Below, one piece after another: positions 31,985 through 41,654 of a stretch of DNA of 64,000 bases. Source of the stretch: an uncultured Hyphomicrobiales bacterium. GTDB lineage: Bacteria; Pseudomonadota; Alphaproteobacteria; Rhizobiales; Ancalomicrobiaceae. The translations under genes were made by a program, and so were the position numbers. Positions within the stretch are counted from its first letter, which is position 1. Every line of letters begins with the position of its first letter. The DNA lies in assembly GCA_903930435.1 (NCBI GenBank), contig CAIYYN010000053.1, positions 1-64,000 on the forward strand. The letters are read 5' to 3'. The notes beneath the pieces were generated by a model. It did no database searches. It saw only the letters and a program-made list of their open reading frames with translations, and had not been told where the DNA came from.

Positions 31985-33808
31985 ATGGACATCATGTCGG
32001 AACCGAACCTGATCGAAGCGCAGGACCTGATCAGCCGCAAGAAACGGGCGCAGGCCGACTGGCTGAAGGCCTTGCAAGCCTCCAGCCGCATCAGCGCCGA
32101 TCCGACGCTGATCTTGCCGCGCGCCTTTGATGCAGTGGCCGAAGCGCAGGGATCACGACCGGCTCTGATCGGTGAAACCGAAACGTTCAGCTTTGCCGAT
32201 TTGGCGGATCGCTCAAACCGCTACGCCCGCTGGGCTGTTCAGAACGGGTTTGTCATCGGCGATGTCGTGGGCCTGATGATGGATAATCGCCCAGACTATG
32301 TGGCGATCTGGCTGGGTCTCACGCGTGTCGGCGTCATCGTCGCGCTTTACAACACGAAACTGATCGGCACCAGCCTTGCGCATTGTATCCGAACTTCGGC
32401 GCCATGCCTGATTATCGCCGATCCATTCCATGCTGACATCTGTGCGGATGCGATTGCCTCTGACCCAAATCCGCCTGGCCTTTGTGTTTTTGGCGGGCAC
32501 GGTGCCATGCGTCGGATCGATACGGAAATTGCAGCAATGTCCGGGTCGAGGCTTGCACCTGATGAGTCCCGGGATGTCCGTCAGGCCCATTGCGCACTTT
32601 ACATCTTCACCTCGGGAACGACCGGTCTGCCCAAGCCCGCCATCGTCTCACATCGACGGGTCATGCATTGGGCAGGCTGGTTCAACGCGCTGATCGACCC
32701 TACGCCATCCGATCGGATGTATAATTGCTTGCCAATGTACCACTCACTGGGTGGCGTTGTTGCGGTCTGGGCAACATTGCTCGGCGGCGGCTCGGTCCTG
32801 ATCCGCGAGCGCTTCTCGGCCAGGCACTTCTGGTCGGATATCGTCGATTTCGAGTGTACGCTGTTCCAATATATCGGTGAACTCTGCCGGTATTTGGTCC
32901 ACGCCGACGCTGACCCCTGCTCTTCCCGCCACCAGTTGCGCCTGGTTCTTGGCAATGGCCTGCGACCCGATGTCTGGGAACGCTTTGTCGAGCGCTTCAC
33001 CATTCCACGGGTGTTGGAATTCTACGCCGCGACCGAAAGCAATTTCTCGCTCTATAATCTGGAGGGCGAGCCAGGCGCGATCGGCCGTATCCCGCCTTTT
33101 GTTGCCGCACATACGACTATCAGACTCATCCGCCAGGATGTTTCGACCGGAGCGCCTTTGCGTTCGCCCGATGGCTTTTGCCAGGTTGTGGATGTTGACG
33201 AACCCGGTGAGGCCATTTCGCCGATCATAGGCGATCAAAAACGAGGAAGCGCTATCTTCGAAGGCTACCTGGACGCCAAGGCCACGGAGACAAAGATCCT
33301 GCGCGATGTGTTTGAGCCGGGCGATCAGTGGCTTCGCAGCGGTGATCTCATGCGCAAGGACGCGCGCGGCTTCTATTACTTCGTTGAACGGCTCGGTGAC
33401 ACATTCCGCTGGAAAGGCGAGAATGTCGCAACCTCGGAAGTTGCGGCTGCGATCCTCGATTTCAACGGAGTCGTTGATGTCCATGTCGCGCCGGTTTCAA
33501 TCCCCGGCCACGACGGACGCGCTGGCTTGGCAACCATTGTCGCGAACGATGACTTCGATCTTGACCATCTGAAGCCACACCTTGATGCGCGCCTGCCGTC
33601 TTACGCACAGCCCCTGTTTCTCCATTTCTGCGCCGAGTTGGAGATCACGGAAACCTTTCGGCACAAACGCCGGGCCTTCAATCTCGCAGAACTCGATCCA
33701 AATGGCTCCGGCGGGCGCTTGTACGTCTTTGATCGCGCTGAAAACCGGTATCTGCCTGTCGATGGCGCTTTGCACGCCGAACTACTGACCGGCCGCGGAC
33801 GCTTCTGA
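31985..33808 (+). CDS. FATP-type (very) long-chain acyl-CoA ligase
   Basis: The 607-residue ANL enzyme belongs to the fatty-acid-transport-protein branch (FadD6/SLC27-like). Its motifs are YIFTSGTTGLPKPAI near residue 210, YAATESN near 345 and LRSGDLMRKDARGFYYFVER near 450, followed by DTFRWKGENV, the FATP signature. It activates a long-chain acid to acyl-CoA. It follows the GNAT gene by 16 bp. ATG 31985 is used; ATG 31994 has a better-spaced AAGGATGG site and is equally possible. A convergent terminator lies just downstream, so this is the last gene of the set. Confidence 0.9.
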   Translation: MDIMSEPNLIEAQDLISRKKRAQADWLKALQASSRISADPTLILPRAFDAVAEAQGSRPALIGETETFSFADLADRSNRYARWAVQNGFVIGDVVGLMMDNRPDYVAIWLGLTRVGVIVALYNTKLIGTSLAHCIRTSAPCLIIADPFHADICADAIASDPNPPGLCVFGGHGAMRRIDTEIAAMSGSRLAPDESRDVRQAHCALYIFTSGTTGLPKPAIVSHRRVMHWAGWFNALIDPTPSDRMYNCLPMYHSLGGVVAVWATLLGGGSVLIRERFSARHFWSDIVDFECTLFQYIGELCRYLVHADADPCSSRHQLRLVLGNGLRPDVWERFVERFTIPRVLEFYAATESNFSLYNLEGEPGAIGRIPPFVAAHTTIRLIRQDVSTGAPLRSPDGFCQVVDVDEPGEAISPIIGDQKRGSAIFEGYLDAKATETKILRDVFEPGDQWLRSGDLMRKDARGFYYFVERLGDTFRWKGENVATSEVAAAILDFNGVVDVHVAPVSIPGHDGRAGLATIVANDDFDLDHLKPHLDARLPSYAQPLFLHFCAELEITETFRHKRRAFNLAELDPNGSGGRLYVFDRAENRYLPVDGALHAELLTGRGRF

Positions 33809-33845
33809 CGTATTGTACGTCCAAGTACTCCAACACCGGGTTCTA

Positions 33846-33879
33846 AGCGCCGCCTCCTATCCCGACGCAAGGCGGCGCT
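33846..33879. terminator. Bidirectional terminator between the acyl cluster and coxG
   Basis: A perfect 10-base stem (AGCGCCGCCT at 33846-33855 and AGGCGGCGCT at 33870-33879) encloses a 14-base loop between convergent genes. T-tracts are weak on both sides, so the hairpin is clear but strict rho-independence is not. Confidence 0.7.
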
Positions 33880-33912
33880 CATAATCCTATTTCACCCGTG
33901 TGTGCTATTTTG

Positions 33913-34596
33913 TTAGCCAGCTGAATGGCTGCTGCAGATCGCCATGGCCAGTGGATCCATCGCCGACGCGCTGGCTCCACCCAGACAACAGGCATGGGTC
34001 AGCATGAAGCCAAGTCCCGCCATCAGGATGAGCGGTGCAACGACCTCTGCCTTGCCCCCAAACAATCCCTTGAACCATCCTTTAGAAGCCGGCTTGGCCG
34101 TATCTGCTTCAGCCTCGGTAGCTGGGTCGGCAGTCTCGGCTATCGCTTCAGGCGCGGGCGCGAGCTCGGCTGCAAACTTTTCGAAGAATTCACCAGCCAG
34201 CCGCTTTGCCGTGGAATCAATGAGGCGCGAGCCCAATTGGGCCAGCTTGCCGCCGATCTGCGCATCAACCGAATAGTGCAGGATCGTCGCGTCTGGTCCA
34301 TCCTCTTCAAGCCGGACCTCTGCGCCGCCCTTGGCAAAACCTGCGATGCCGCCTGAACCTTCGCCAGATATCTTGTAGCTGTTCGGCGGATCCAGATCCG
34401 ACAATGTGACCTTGCCGCTGAAGCTTGCGGAAACCGGGCCAACCTTCAGCTTCACCTTTGCCGTCATTTCGGTCGGCGAGGTCAACTCAAGACTTTCGCA
34501 ACCGGGGATGCAGGCACGCAAGACATCCGGATCGTTGAGGCCTGCCCAAACCACTGAACGAGGGGCAGCTATAGGCTGGCTGGCATTCATCTGCAT
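33913..34596 (-). CDS. coxG: CoxG, CO dehydrogenase membrane-recruitment protein (SRPBCC family)
   Basis: This 227-residue protein has an N-terminal SRPBCC/CoxG domain (MQMNASQPIAAPRSVVWAGL, then CIPGCESL near residue 29 and SGEGSGGIAGFAKG near 78). A charged Ala/Glu-rich linker and a hydrophobic C-terminal segment (APLILMAGLGFMLTHA) follow, which could anchor it in the membrane. Work on other species links CoxG to attaching CO dehydrogenase to the membrane and passing on electrons. It is the last gene of the cox cluster, 65 bp after coxF. An ATG at 34590 is an alternative start. Confidence 0.9.
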   Translation of the reverse strand: MQMNASQPIAAPRSVVWAGLNDPDVLRACIPGCESLELTSPTEMTAKVKLKVGPVSASFSGKVTLSDLDPPNSYKISGEGSGGIAGFAKGGAEVRLEEDGPDATILHYSVDAQIGGKLAQLGSRLIDSTAKRLAGEFFEKFAAELAPAPEAIAETADPATEAEADTAKPASKGWFKGLFGGKAEVVAPLILMAGLGFMLTHACCLGGASASAMDPLAMAICSSHSAG

Positions 34597-34661
34597 GAGG
34601 TCATTCCTTTGTTATTCATTCAAAAAACGGACAGCTGACGACCAGCTTTCGCGGACGTCAG

Positions 34662-35513
34662 TCAGGTCGTAATTGTCGGCTCCGTGTCTGGCGCCTGATT
34701 TGTGCGTTGCCCGGACCGTCGTGCCATCACGATTTCGGCCATGATCGAAAGAGCGATTTCCTCCGGCGTGATCGCGCCTATATCGAGACCTGCGGGACCT
34801 TTGACCCGATCAAAGCGGTCCGGCGAAAGTCCATCCACGATCAGTTTCTCGCGCAACGCTGCCAACTTCCGGCGGCTACCGACAAACCCGCAGTAAAGTG
34901 CGTCAGAGGCGAGCGCGGCTTTGAGCCCGGCCTCATCGCCGCGACCCTGTGTCGAGACAACGACGTAGCGCTGACCGTCGATTTGGTCGGGAAGTGCATA
35001 GTCCTCGATCCGCTGGTTTGCGCGGGAAAACAGGACTTGATCCGCTGCAGGCGCGACGATGATTACGCGGAAGCCGAATTGCGGCGCGATCTCGGCCACA
35101 GCGACGGCGACCGGGCTTGCACCGACGATCACGAGGCTCGGGTGTGGCAGGATCGGCTCGATGAAAATATCCATGGTTCCCTGGCTCGGACACATGTTGC
35201 GTGCGAATCTGACGCCGTCTCGTTCATCTCCGGGTGTCAAGCCCATTTCCGCCATCAGGTCTTTCGGGAGCACCGACACAAGTCGCGTCTGGCCATCATA
35301 CAGTGCTGCACGGGCAGCTTTGAGAACAGCAGCACGAGCGCAACCGCCGCCAATCCAGCCATCGGAAATGCTGCCGTCTGCCCGAATAACGGCCTTTGCC
35401 CCGGCCTTGGCCGCCGTCACCGAGACGGTGCGCACAACGGTCGCCAGACAGAAAGCTTCGCCCTGTGCCTTCAGGTTCGCAACGCGGTCGATCAAATCGG
35501 TCTGCGACGGCAT
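34662..35513 (-). CDS. coxF: CoxF, XdhC-family molybdenum-enzyme maturation protein
   Basis: The 283-residue protein has the two XdhC/CoxI domains. The N-terminal domain carries DGWIGGGCARAAVL near residue 50, and a Rossmann-like C-terminal domain begins LVIVGASPVAVAVAEIA near 126 and ends GAITPEEIALSIMAEIV. XdhC-type proteins bind molybdenum cofactor and help its sulfuration and insertion. In the Oligotropha cluster coxF sits between coxE and coxG, as here. The ATG has GAGGAG nine bases upstream. Confidence 0.9.
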   Translation of the reverse strand: MPSQTDLIDRVANLKAQGEAFCLATVVRTVSVTAAKAGAKAVIRADGSISDGWIGGGCARAAVLKAARAALYDGQTRLVSVLPKDLMAEMGLTPGDERDGVRFARNMCPSQGTMDIFIEPILPHPSLVIVGASPVAVAVAEIAPQFGFRVIIVAPAADQVLFSRANQRIEDYALPDQIDGQRYVVVSTQGRGDEAGLKAALASDALYCGFVGSRRKLAALREKLIVDGLSPDRFDRVKGPAGLDIGAITPEEIALSIMAEIVMARRSGQRTNQAPDTEPTITT

Positions 35514-35524
35514 CGCATTTCTCC

Positions 35525-36718
35525 TCAGATCCGGGCCAGATAGGGTTCAAGTGCCATCAGGCTCTCCAGCGTGTGAGCGGGCGCGAACAGATCGACATGG
35601 GGAAGGGCCGCTGCCATCCCGCGCGCTTCGGGCGTATAACCGTCCCAGCCAATCAGCGGATTGAGCCAGACAATCCGCTTGCAGCGTCGGCGTAGCGCCG
35701 CCATTTCGGTGCCCAGAAGGTCGGGTTCGCCGGTGTCATAGCCGTCGGACAGGATCATGACGCAGGTTCGTGAATGGATGACGCGCGCCGCATGCCACCG
35801 ATTGAAGGTCGCAAGGCTCTCGCCAATCCGTGTTCCACCGCCGACGCCTTCTGCCATGAGCCCGAGCCGATCCAACGCCCGGCCGGCATCTTTTTCACGC
35901 AAGGCGTCGGACACATGCACAAGCCGTGTGTGGAACAGAAAGGCTTCTGCCTCGCGGAAATGATCGAGCACGCCATGCACGAAGCGCAGGAACACAGCCG
36001 TGTAGAGGCTCATAGAGCCAGAGGCATCGACCAGAACCACAAGCCGCAAGGGTTTGTGTCTCGGTCGCCGCTTCACGAGTTCGATGGGCGTCCCGCCGTG
36101 CGCAAGGCTGGCTCGGATCGTGCGCCGTAAATCGAGGCGTGGTCCTCGCGCGGCAACTTTATCCCGGCGTGTCAGTCGCACCCGCATTTTCCGCGACAGT
36201 CGCTCGGCCAAGGCATGGGCTTCGGCGAGTTCATCGGGATCGGCGAGTTTGCGAAAATCGGTCCGGGCGATCAGGTCATGTCGGCTCGCGCCTTCGCGAC
36301 GGCTTTGCCCGCCAGCGTCGGCCTCGCCATCTTCCTCTCGACGTTCGACATCCATCGGCAATTCATCGCCCGAGTTGGATGACTGCGACGTCGAGAGCGA
36401 TTTCACGGTTTTCTGGCTGACCTGTGCAGATGCTGACGTTGCAACGCGGGTCTTCACGCCACGCCCGCTCCAGAAAGCATCGAAAAGTGCATCAAACGCA
36501 TCCCAATCCGAACGCCGTCCGCAAAAAAGCGCCCGCAAGGCAGTCTTGACCCGCATTGGGCGATCAAAGTCTCGATCCGACAGCACCGTCAATGCATCGC
36601 GGGTCTCGGCGAGACCAACCTGAAGGCCGTTATCCCGCAAGGTCGCGACGAATCCGGCGAGCCGGCGGCGCATCGCCGGGCCAAGATCTTCGCGCGTGCT
36701 GAGCACCGGCTTGGCCAT
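35525..36718 (-). CDS. coxE: CoxE, von Willebrand factor A protein for CO dehydrogenase maturation
   Basis: The 397-residue protein has a C-terminal VWA domain whose MIDAS-type motif VDASGSMS sits near residue 230, with a later SDGYDTGEPD. The middle is charged and low in complexity (VERREEDGEADAGGQSRREG). CoxE works with the AAA+ protein CoxD to build the CuSMoO2 active site in Oligotropha. I choose ATG 36718, just past the coxD stop; TTG 36739 would extend it by seven residues and overlap coxD. Confidence 0.9.
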   Translation of the reverse strand: MAKPVLSTREDLGPAMRRRLAGFVATLRDNGLQVGLAETRDALTVLSDRDFDRPMRVKTALRALFCGRRSDWDAFDALFDAFWSGRGVKTRVATSASAQVSQKTVKSLSTSQSSNSGDELPMDVERREEDGEADAGGQSRREGASRHDLIARTDFRKLADPDELAEAHALAERLSRKMRVRLTRRDKVAARGPRLDLRRTIRASLAHGGTPIELVKRRPRHKPLRLVVLVDASGSMSLYTAVFLRFVHGVLDHFREAEAFLFHTRLVHVSDALREKDAGRALDRLGLMAEGVGGGTRIGESLATFNRWHAARVIHSRTCVMILSDGYDTGEPDLLGTEMAALRRRCKRIVWLNPLIGWDGYTPEARGMAAALPHVDLFAPAHTLESLMALEPYLARI

Positions 36719-36719
36719 C

Positions 36720-37592
36720 TCAGGCGACTTTCGCGACAAGTCTGGACAGCACTTCCGGCGTCATCCGCATCCGATCCTGACGGGTCTTCAGAACGCAAGC
36801 GAGCGTGTCATAGAGCGCTTCCCGCTCGTCATCCAGTCGGCTGATGCCCATGCCGACCAGCGCTGCCGCCCAATCGAGCGTCTCCGCGACACCCGGGATC
36901 TTGGCGAGATCCTCTTTCCGGATTCGGTCCACAAGACGGGCAATCTGCAAGGCGAGCGTGGTGTCGATATCAGGAAGCCTTGCCAGAATGATCCGCGCCT
37001 CGCGATCCACATCGGGGAAATCAAGCGCGTGATAAAGACAGCGACGACGCAACGCATCCGACAGTTCACGTGTGCCATTGCAGGTCAGCACGACACGTGG
37101 AATGCTGGTAGCCTTGATTGTGCCCAATTCCGGAATGGAGACCTGAAAGTCTGACAGGACTTCCAGCAGGAACGCTTCGAACTCCTCATCGGCCCGATCA
37201 ATCTCATCGATGAGCAGGACCGGTGCCACGTCTTGACGAATGGCCGCGAGCAAGGGTCGTTGCATCAGGTATTTTTCGGAAAAGATCAGCGCCTCCGTGG
37301 CATCCGCGTCTTGTCCCTCGCGCGCTTTGATCGCGAGTAACTGACGCTGGTAGTTCCATTCATAAAGCGCATCAGACCGATCCAGGCCTTCGTGGCACTG
37401 CAGGCGGATGAGGGGTACGCCATGAATGGAGCTGAGTGCCTTGGCCACTTCGGTTTTGCCAACGCCTGCAGCCCCTTCCAGCAGCAGGGGCCGCTTCAGC
37501 AGATCCATCAGCGCCAAGGCCGTCGCAAGGCCACTGTCAGCTATATAGCCGACAGTCGCCAGGCGATCAGATATAGATTGACGATCAAGCAT
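36720..37592 (-). CDS. coxD: CoxD, MoxR-family AAA+ ATPase
   Basis: This 290-residue ATPase has Walker A GAAGVGKTE near residue 40, Walker B LLIDEIDRADEEFEAFLLE near 126 and a sensor 1 segment VVLTCNGTRELSDALRRRC near 167, all typical of MoxR proteins that partner VWA proteins. CoxD is reported to unfold apo-CO-dehydrogenase partly so that sulfur and copper can be added to the Mo centre. It lies 64 bp after coxL across a hairpin and is followed at once by coxE. Confidence 0.93.
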   Translation of the reverse strand: MLDRQSISDRLATVGYIADSGLATALALMDLLKRPLLLEGAAGVGKTEVAKALSSIHGVPLIRLQCHEGLDRSDALYEWNYQRQLLAIKAREGQDADATEALIFSEKYLMQRPLLAAIRQDVAPVLLIDEIDRADEEFEAFLLEVLSDFQVSIPELGTIKATSIPRVVLTCNGTRELSDALRRRCLYHALDFPDVDREARIILARLPDIDTTLALQIARLVDRIRKEDLAKIPGVAETLDWAAALVGMGISRLDDEREALYDTLACVLKTRQDRMRMTPEVLSRLVAKVA

Positions 37593-37625
37593 CTGCCCGA
37601 TTTTTCAATATCAAGGATAAAAGTA

Positions 37626-37649
37626 GGGCTGAGGTGCGTCTCTCAGCCC
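37626..37649 (-). terminator. Hairpin after coxL, attenuator or partial terminator
   Basis: GGGCTGAG (37626-37633) and CTCAGCCC (37642-37649) form a perfect eight-base stem with an eight-base loop, followed on the minus strand after three bases by TTTT. It sits between coxL and coxD and could keep maturation genes below structural genes in expression. Confidence 0.6.
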
Positions 37650-37656
37650 CTGCCGA

Positions 37657-40077
37657 TCAGGCGTGGACGCCGAGCTTCTTGGCCGCTTCCCAGACCCGCC
37701 ACGCATCATGCGGCATCTGGATATGCGTCGATCCAAGGAACCCGAAGGCGTCATTGACCGCGTTCGAGAAGGCCGGAACGCCGCCGACGTTCGGGCTTTC
37801 GCCGACACCCTTGGCTCCGATCGGATGATGCGGGCTGGGGGTAACGGTGTGATCCGTTTCCCAATGCGGGGTCTCGACAGCTGTCGGGATGAAGAAGTCC
37901 ATGAACGACGCGCCGACGACATTGCCGAGTTCGTCGTACTTGATCTCCTGCCCCATCGCGATGGCGAAGGCTTCGGTCAAACCGCCGTGCACCTGCCCCT
38001 CGATGATCATCGGATTGATCCGCGTGCCGCAATCGTCGAGCGCATAGAAGCGGCGGATCTTGGCAACACCGGTATCCACGTCGATATCCATGACGCAGAA
38101 ATAGGCGCCGAATGGATAGGTCATGTTCGGCGGATCGTAGTAGTTAACCGCTTCCAGACCTGGCTCCAGACCGGGCGGCGGTGAATTATAGGACGCCCAG
38201 GCGATTTCCTTCATGGTCTTCGACCGTTCCGGATTGCCCTTGACGCGGAAGCCGTCGATATCCCACTCAAGGTCATATTCGGAGACTTCGAGCAGATGCG
38301 CGGCAATCATCTGCGCCTTGTTCTTGATCTTGCGTGCTGCCATGGCGATGGCGGCACCGGCGACCGGCGTTGAGCGGGACCCATAGGTGCCGAGACCATA
38401 GGGTGCCGTGTCAGTGTTGCCTTCCTCGATCATGATGTCATCGGCAGGGATGCCGAGTTCGGTTGCGATGATCTGCGCCCAGGTTGTTTCATGCCCCTGG
38501 CCCTGGCTCTTGGACCCCATGCGGGCGATGATCGACCCCGTCGGATGGATACGGATTTCCGCCGAGTCGAACATGGCGACACCGAGGATATCGCAGTTCT
38601 TCGACGGACCGGCACCGACGATTTCTGTAAAGAACGAAACACCGATACCCATGATCTCGCGGGTTTCACCGCGCCGGAACGCCTCCTGCTTGGCCTTCTG
38701 TTCAGCGCGGAGCGCGCGGTAGCTGATCGCTTCCATCGCCTTGTTCATGGCGGTGTGATAATCGCCGGAGTCATATTCCCAGCCGAGCGCCGACTGATAC
38801 GGGAACTGCTCGCGCCGGATGAAGTTTTTCAGACGCAGGTCCGCCGGATCCATGCCCAGCTTCTGCGCCAGAATGTCCATGCCACGCTCGATGCAATAGG
38901 CCGCTTCCGTCACCCGGAAACTGCACCGATAGGCGACGCCGCCCGGTGCCTTGTTGGTGTAGACACCATCAACGGCCAGATGTGCGGTGGGGAAGTCATA
39001 GGAGCCAGTCACGATATTCATGAAACCGGCCGGCCACTTGGATGGATCGGCGCAGGCATCGAACGCACCGTGATCGGCCAGCACATGTACGCGCAGGCCA
39101 GTGACTTTGCCGTCCTTGGTCGCCGCGATTTCGGTCGTCATGTGATAGTCGCGGGCGAATGACGTCGTGGAGAGATTCTCCATGCGATCCTCAACCCATT
39201 TGACCGGAACGCCGGTCACGATCGTGGCGACGATCGAGCAGATATAGCCTGCGTAAGCGCCAACCTTGTTGCCGAAGCCACCGCCAATATCCGGCGCGAT
39301 CACATGGATCTTGTGTTCCGGGATCTTGGAGAGCAGCGAGGCAACTGTGCGGATGACATGTGGAGCCTGGAAGGTCCCGTAGACCGTGAGTTCGCCCTTG
39401 ATCTTGTCGAAGGAGGCGAGACACTGGCAGGTCTCAAGCGGCGACGGATGCGTGCGGTGATAGGAGAGCATCTCCTTCACTGTCACATCAGCGGTTTCAA
39501 AGGCCAGATCGGTCGCCGACTGGTCGCCGATGGTCCATTCGAAGATGTGGTTGTGGTGTTTGCGCGGGCCGTGCGCACCTGTCATCTTGCCATCGAGATC
39601 AGGGCGCAGCACGGGCGCATCCGGTGCCATCGACTGGAACGGATCGACGACAACGGGAAGCTCCTCGTATTCCACCTCGATCAACTGAATGGCGTCATCA
39701 GTGATGTAGCGGTTCTCGGCGACGACAAAGGCGATTTCCTGGTTCTGGAAACAGACCTTGCCATCTGCGAGAACGGCCTGAACGTCTCCAGCCAGCGTCG
39801 GCATCCAGTGCAGGCCGAGCGGCTTCAGGTCTTCGGCTGTGAGAACGGCGATAACACCAGGCAGCGCCTTGGCCTTCGACGCGTCGATCTTGACGATCTT
39901 TGCGTGTGCATATTGCGAGCGCACGAAATCGCCATGCACCATGTTGGGCATCTTGATATCGTCGACGTAGTTGCCGCGACCTTGCGTGAAGCGCACATCC
40001 TCGACGCGCTTGCGCTTGCAACCCATGCCTTCCAGACGCGCTTCGCGCTGTTCGCGCGTGATGACCATCTCGTTCAT
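37657..40077 (-). CDS. coxL: CoxL, form I aerobic CO dehydrogenase large (Mo-Cu) subunit
   Basis: The 806-residue molybdopterin-binding subunit of the xanthine oxidase family carries AYRCSFR, the active-site loop specific to true (form I) CO dehydrogenases; form II enzymes have AYRGAGR. Cys385 here corresponds to the copper-ligating Cys388 of the 809-residue Oligotropha enzyme. Other family segments are [26 protein letters not shown] and [12 protein letters not shown], with the active-site glutamate expected in the last. The enzyme oxidises CO with water to CO2 and passes electrons through CoxS and CoxM. Its ATG overlaps the coxS stop by four bases. Confidence 0.98.
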   Translation of the reverse strand: MNEMVITREQREARLEGMGCKRKRVEDVRFTQGRGNYVDDIKMPNMVHGDFVRSQYAHAKIVKIDASKAKALPGVIAVLTAEDLKPLGLHWMPTLAGDVQAVLADGKVCFQNQEIAFVVAENRYITDDAIQLIEVEYEELPVVVDPFQSMAPDAPVLRPDLDGKMTGAHGPRKHHNHIFEWTIGDQSATDLAFETADVTVKEMLSYHRTHPSPLETCQCLASFDKIKGELTVYGTFQAPHVIRTVASLLSKIPEHKIHVIAPDIGGGFGNKVGAYAGYICSIVATIVTGVPVKWVEDRMENLSTTSFARDYHMTTEIAATKDGKVTGLRVHVLADHGAFDACADPSKWPAGFMNIVTGSYDFPTAHLAVDGVYTNKAPGGVAYRCSFRVTEAAYCIERGMDILAQKLGMDPADLRLKNFIRREQFPYQSALGWEYDSGDYHTAMNKAMEAISYRALRAEQKAKQEAFRRGETREIMGIGVSFFTEIVGAGPSKNCDILGVAMFDSAEIRIHPTGSIIARMGSKSQGQGHETTWAQIIATELGIPADDIMIEEGNTDTAPYGLGTYGSRSTPVAGAAIAMAARKIKNKAQMIAAHLLEVSEYDLEWDIDGFRVKGNPERSKTMKEIAWASYNSPPPGLEPGLEAVNYYDPPNMTYPFGAYFCVMDIDVDTGVAKIRRFYALDDCGTRINPMIIEGQVHGGLTEAFAIAMGQEIKYDELGNVVGASFMDFFIPTAVETPHWETDHTVTPSPHHPIGAKGVGESPNVGGVPAFSNAVNDAFGFLGSTHIQMPHDAWRVWEAAKKLGVHA

Positions 40078-40583
40078 TCCGCGGCCTCCTGGTAGGTACG
40101 GCCGTTCAACTTGGCGGCGGCGTACTGAATGGCTTTGACGATGTTCTGGTAACCGGTGCAGCGGCAGAGATTGCCTGCGATGCCGTGGCGGATTTCCTCT
40201 TCGGTCGGATCAGGATTTTCCGACAGGAGCACCTTGGCGCGCATCAACATGCCGGGCGTGCAGAAACCACACTGAAGACCGTGCATCTGGCGGAAGCCTT
40301 CCTGCAGGGCATGCAGCGTGCCATCTGAATTTGCGAGGCCTTCGACAGTATTGACGACAGCACCGTTCGCCTGCACGGCAAACATCGTGCAGGATTTCAC
40401 GGAAGTTCCGTCGATCTCGACCGTGCAGGCTCCACAATGGCTTGTCTCGCAGCCGATGTGTGATCCTGTCAGGTTCAGTTCCTCGCGCAGGAAGTGGATC
40501 AGCAGGGTTCGGCTTTCCACGAAGCGCTGGATCTTCTTGCCGTTGACCGTGACTGTCACGGGATAGGTCTGGACGTCGCTCAT
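40074..40583 (-). CDS. coxS: CoxS, CO dehydrogenase [2Fe-2S] small subunit
   Basis: The 169-residue protein has a plant-type ferredoxin domain with [15 protein letters not shown] near residue 45 and a second helical [2Fe-2S] domain with QCGFCTPGM near 104 and [10 protein letters not shown] near 140. It transfers electrons from the Mo-Cu site of CoxL to the FAD of CoxM. The ATG has GGGAG nine bases upstream. It follows coxM by three bases and overlaps coxL by four, matching the conserved M-S-L order. Confidence 0.98.
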   Translation of the reverse strand: MSDVQTYPVTVTVNGKKIQRFVESRTLLIHFLREELNLTGSHIGCETSHCGACTVEIDGTSVKSCTMFAVQANGAVVNTVEGLANSDGTLHALQEGFRQMHGLQCGFCTPGMLMRAKVLLSENPDPTEEEIRHGIAGNLCRCTGYQNIVKAIQYAAAKLNGRTYQEAAE

Positions 40584-40586
40584 GGA

Positions 40587-41459
40587 TCAGGCTCCCTTCA
40601 TGGCGCGGCTGGCGGCCTTGGCAAGTGCGCGGGCAGTGACCACGCCTGCCATCTCGCGACGGTATTCAGCGGTGCCGCGACCATCGGCAGCCGGATCGGA
40701 AATTGACTTTGCCGCTTCGCCGGCAGCCTTCAACGTGGCCGCGTCGAGGCTCGTGCCGAGGCACAGTTGGGCGGCTTCCTCGGCGAACAACGGCGTTGAG
40801 GAAACGTTCGTCAGCGCGATCGAACAGGTGGCAACCTTGCCATCTGCCATGGTCAAGATCACCGCCGTTGCCGCCGTGGCGTAATCGCCAATCTTGCGCT
40901 TCAGCTTCTCATAGGCGTATCCATGACCGGCAGGCGGGACAGGAATGCTGATCGACGTCAGGATCTCGCCGACGTCGAGCGATGTGAAATAGGCACCCTG
41001 ATAGAAGTCACGGGCTGCGACGGTCCGTTCACCGGATGCCCCGGACAAATGATAGGTTGCTCCGAGGCATTGCATCAGCCCCGGCATGTCGTTGCCCGGA
41101 TCACCGTTGGCGACATTGCCGCCAATCGTGCCTTTGGTCCGGATCTGCGGATCTGCAATCTGCAACGATGTTTCCCGGATGATCGGCAACGCGCTGGCCA
41201 ACAGATCGGATTTGATCAGGTCAGCCTGGGTCGTCATCGCACCGATCACGATGGTTTGACCCTGCTGCGAAATGCCTTTCAGCTCCGAAATGCCGGCCAG
41301 ATCGACCAGATGCTCCGGTGTCGCCATCCGAAGCTTCATCATGGGAATGAGACTGTGGCCACCTGACAGTGGCCGGGCTTCATCGCCGTGGGCAGCGAGA
41401 ACGGCGACGGCTTCAGCAATGCTGGCCGGCCGGTGATAGACAAATTGTCCCGGGATCAC
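40587..41459 (-). CDS. coxM: CoxM, CO dehydrogenase FAD subunit
   Basis: The 290-residue flavoprotein has LSGGHSLIPMMKLR near residue 36 and TIGGNVANGDPGNDMP near 112, the two FAD-binding signatures of the CO dehydrogenase/xanthine dehydrogenase flavin subunit, followed by YEKLKRKIGDYATAA. It takes electrons from CoxS and hands them to the respiratory chain. The start is GTG 41459, with GGAGG about ten bases upstream and the typical MIPGQFVYHRP N-terminus. It is the first structural gene after a 258-bp regulatory gap. Confidence 0.97.
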   Translation of the reverse strand: MIPGQFVYHRPASIAEAVAVLAAHGDEARPLSGGHSLIPMMKLRMATPEHLVDLAGISELKGISQQGQTIVIGAMTTQADLIKSDLLASALPIIRETSLQIADPQIRTKGTIGGNVANGDPGNDMPGLMQCLGATYHLSGASGERTVAARDFYQGAYFTSLDVGEILTSISIPVPPAGHGYAYEKLKRKIGDYATAATAVILTMADGKVATCSIALTNVSSTPLFAEEAAQLCLGTSLDAATLKAAGEAAKSISDPAADGRGTAEYRREMAGVVTARALAKAASRAMKGA

Positions 41460-41547
41460 CTTGCGTTTCCTCCATGAGACGACACCTTTTTCGGGTCGTT
41501 TTATGGGGTAACGATCTGACTGGATGCTCCCTTACACAAGCTGAAGT

Positions 41548-41599
41548 GCACAGAAGGAGCCGATTTTGCACGAATTGCGGCGTCTGCGCACAAACTGCG
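41548..41599 (-). promoter_or_regulatory. Three direct repeats at 20-bp spacing, candidate CoxC (LytTR) binding sites upstream of coxM
   Basis: GCAC occurs at 41548, 41568 and 41588, exactly 20 bp apart. The second and third copies agree in 10 of 12 bases (GCACGAATTGCG and GCACAAACTGCG). Read on the coxM strand, the 41588 copy gives GCAGTTTGT, which fits the published LytTR half-site pattern in all but its first base. LytTR proteins bind direct repeats about two helical turns apart, and the adjacent coxC encodes a LytTR domain. The sites lie about 90-140 bp before coxM. Confidence 0.55.
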
Positions 41600-41654
41600 T
41601 CAGCCATCATGGCCTATCGGGCCGATATCATTCTTCGAAGGGTAAATGGATAAT

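Noticed and set aside
34707-35543. Plus-strand frame of 278 codons opposite coxF
   Set aside because: coxF has clear XdhC-family motifs and cluster context; the opposite frame has none.
37657-40077. CoxL as a form II (xanthine-dehydrogenase-like) enzyme
   Set aside because: The loop reads AYRCSFR, not AYRGAGR, and coxD-G accompany it.
39304-40095. Plus-strand frame of 263 codons opposite coxL
   Set aside because: It is the mirror of conserved coxL sequence with no domain of its own.
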